Origin: Nostoc sp. CHAB 5715
GTDB lineage: Bacteria; Cyanobacteriota; Cyanobacteriia; Cyanobacteriales; Nostocaceae
Length of the DNA: 5,467 bases
Assembly: GCF_020829685.1 (NCBI RefSeq)
Contig: NZ_JAIVFR010000499.1
Coordinates: 1 to 5,467 of the forward strand
Direction of reading: 5' to 3'
Below are positions 5,447-5,467 of this stretch, one piece after another. Every line of letters starts with the position of its first letter. Position 1 is the stretch's first letter. The notes beneath the pieces are model-generated. The model was not told the DNA's origin. It saw only the letters and a list, made by a program, of their open reading frames with translations, and did not search any database. The translations under genes were made by a program, and so were the position numbers.

Positions 5447-5467
5447 GTCAAAAAATCGCATAGGAAT

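Noticed and set aside
5263..5463. 66-residue plus-strand open frame ending through the hairpin
   Set aside because: It runs antisense to the HicB core. Its RRGSPCFQAWG stretch is the translation of the element-like hairpin and not evidence of a gene.

Overview
The window looks like chromosomal DNA of a cyanobacterium, most likely a filamentous Nostoc/Anabaena-type one. This rests on a CTP synthase N-terminus of cyanobacterial type, a secreted multidomain N-acetylmuramoyl-L-alanine amidase of a form common there, three HIP1 palindromes (GCGATCGC), moderate GC content, and small toxin-antitoxin (TA) genes of types abundant in these genomes. The genus is inferred from recalled similarity, not from a search.

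Left part (1-2473), housekeeping. The first 211 codons of pyrG run leftward off the window from 633. A signal-peptide-bearing peptidoglycan amidase runs rightward from a GTG at 719. An 85-bp gap between them must hold both promoters.

Right part (2474-5467), an accessory cluster of four small two-gene modules. (1) 2524-3178: an 83-aa antitoxin-like protein overlapping a PIN-domain toxin by 14 bp, with near-identical 22-bp direct repeats lying 800 bp apart on either side. (2) 3456-3954: a DUF4258 protein followed by a DUF2283 protein, a poorly characterised pair with TA-like architecture, preceded by an inverted repeat that ends just before the first start codon. (3) 4109-4920: a 136-aa antitoxin-like protein and a VapC-type PIN toxin that stops about where the last conserved acidic segment should begin. 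(4) 5384-5005, minus strand: a HicB-like antitoxin without its N-terminal strand, and an apparently complete HicA toxin, joined by a TAATG overlap. Beyond the broken hicB end lie two tandem hairpins; the first resembles the terminal hairpin of IS200/IS605-type elements.

The genes in the right part have no evident metabolic link to pyrG or the amidase. The region reads as a TA island behind a conserved housekeeping gene, with two modules intact in appearance, one intact but uncharacterised in function, and two showing decay (modules 3 and 4; module 2 is the uncharacterised one and module 1 the clearest intact one). The modules appear to have been gained one by one, and the dispersed repeats between them suggest recombination or mobile-element activity.
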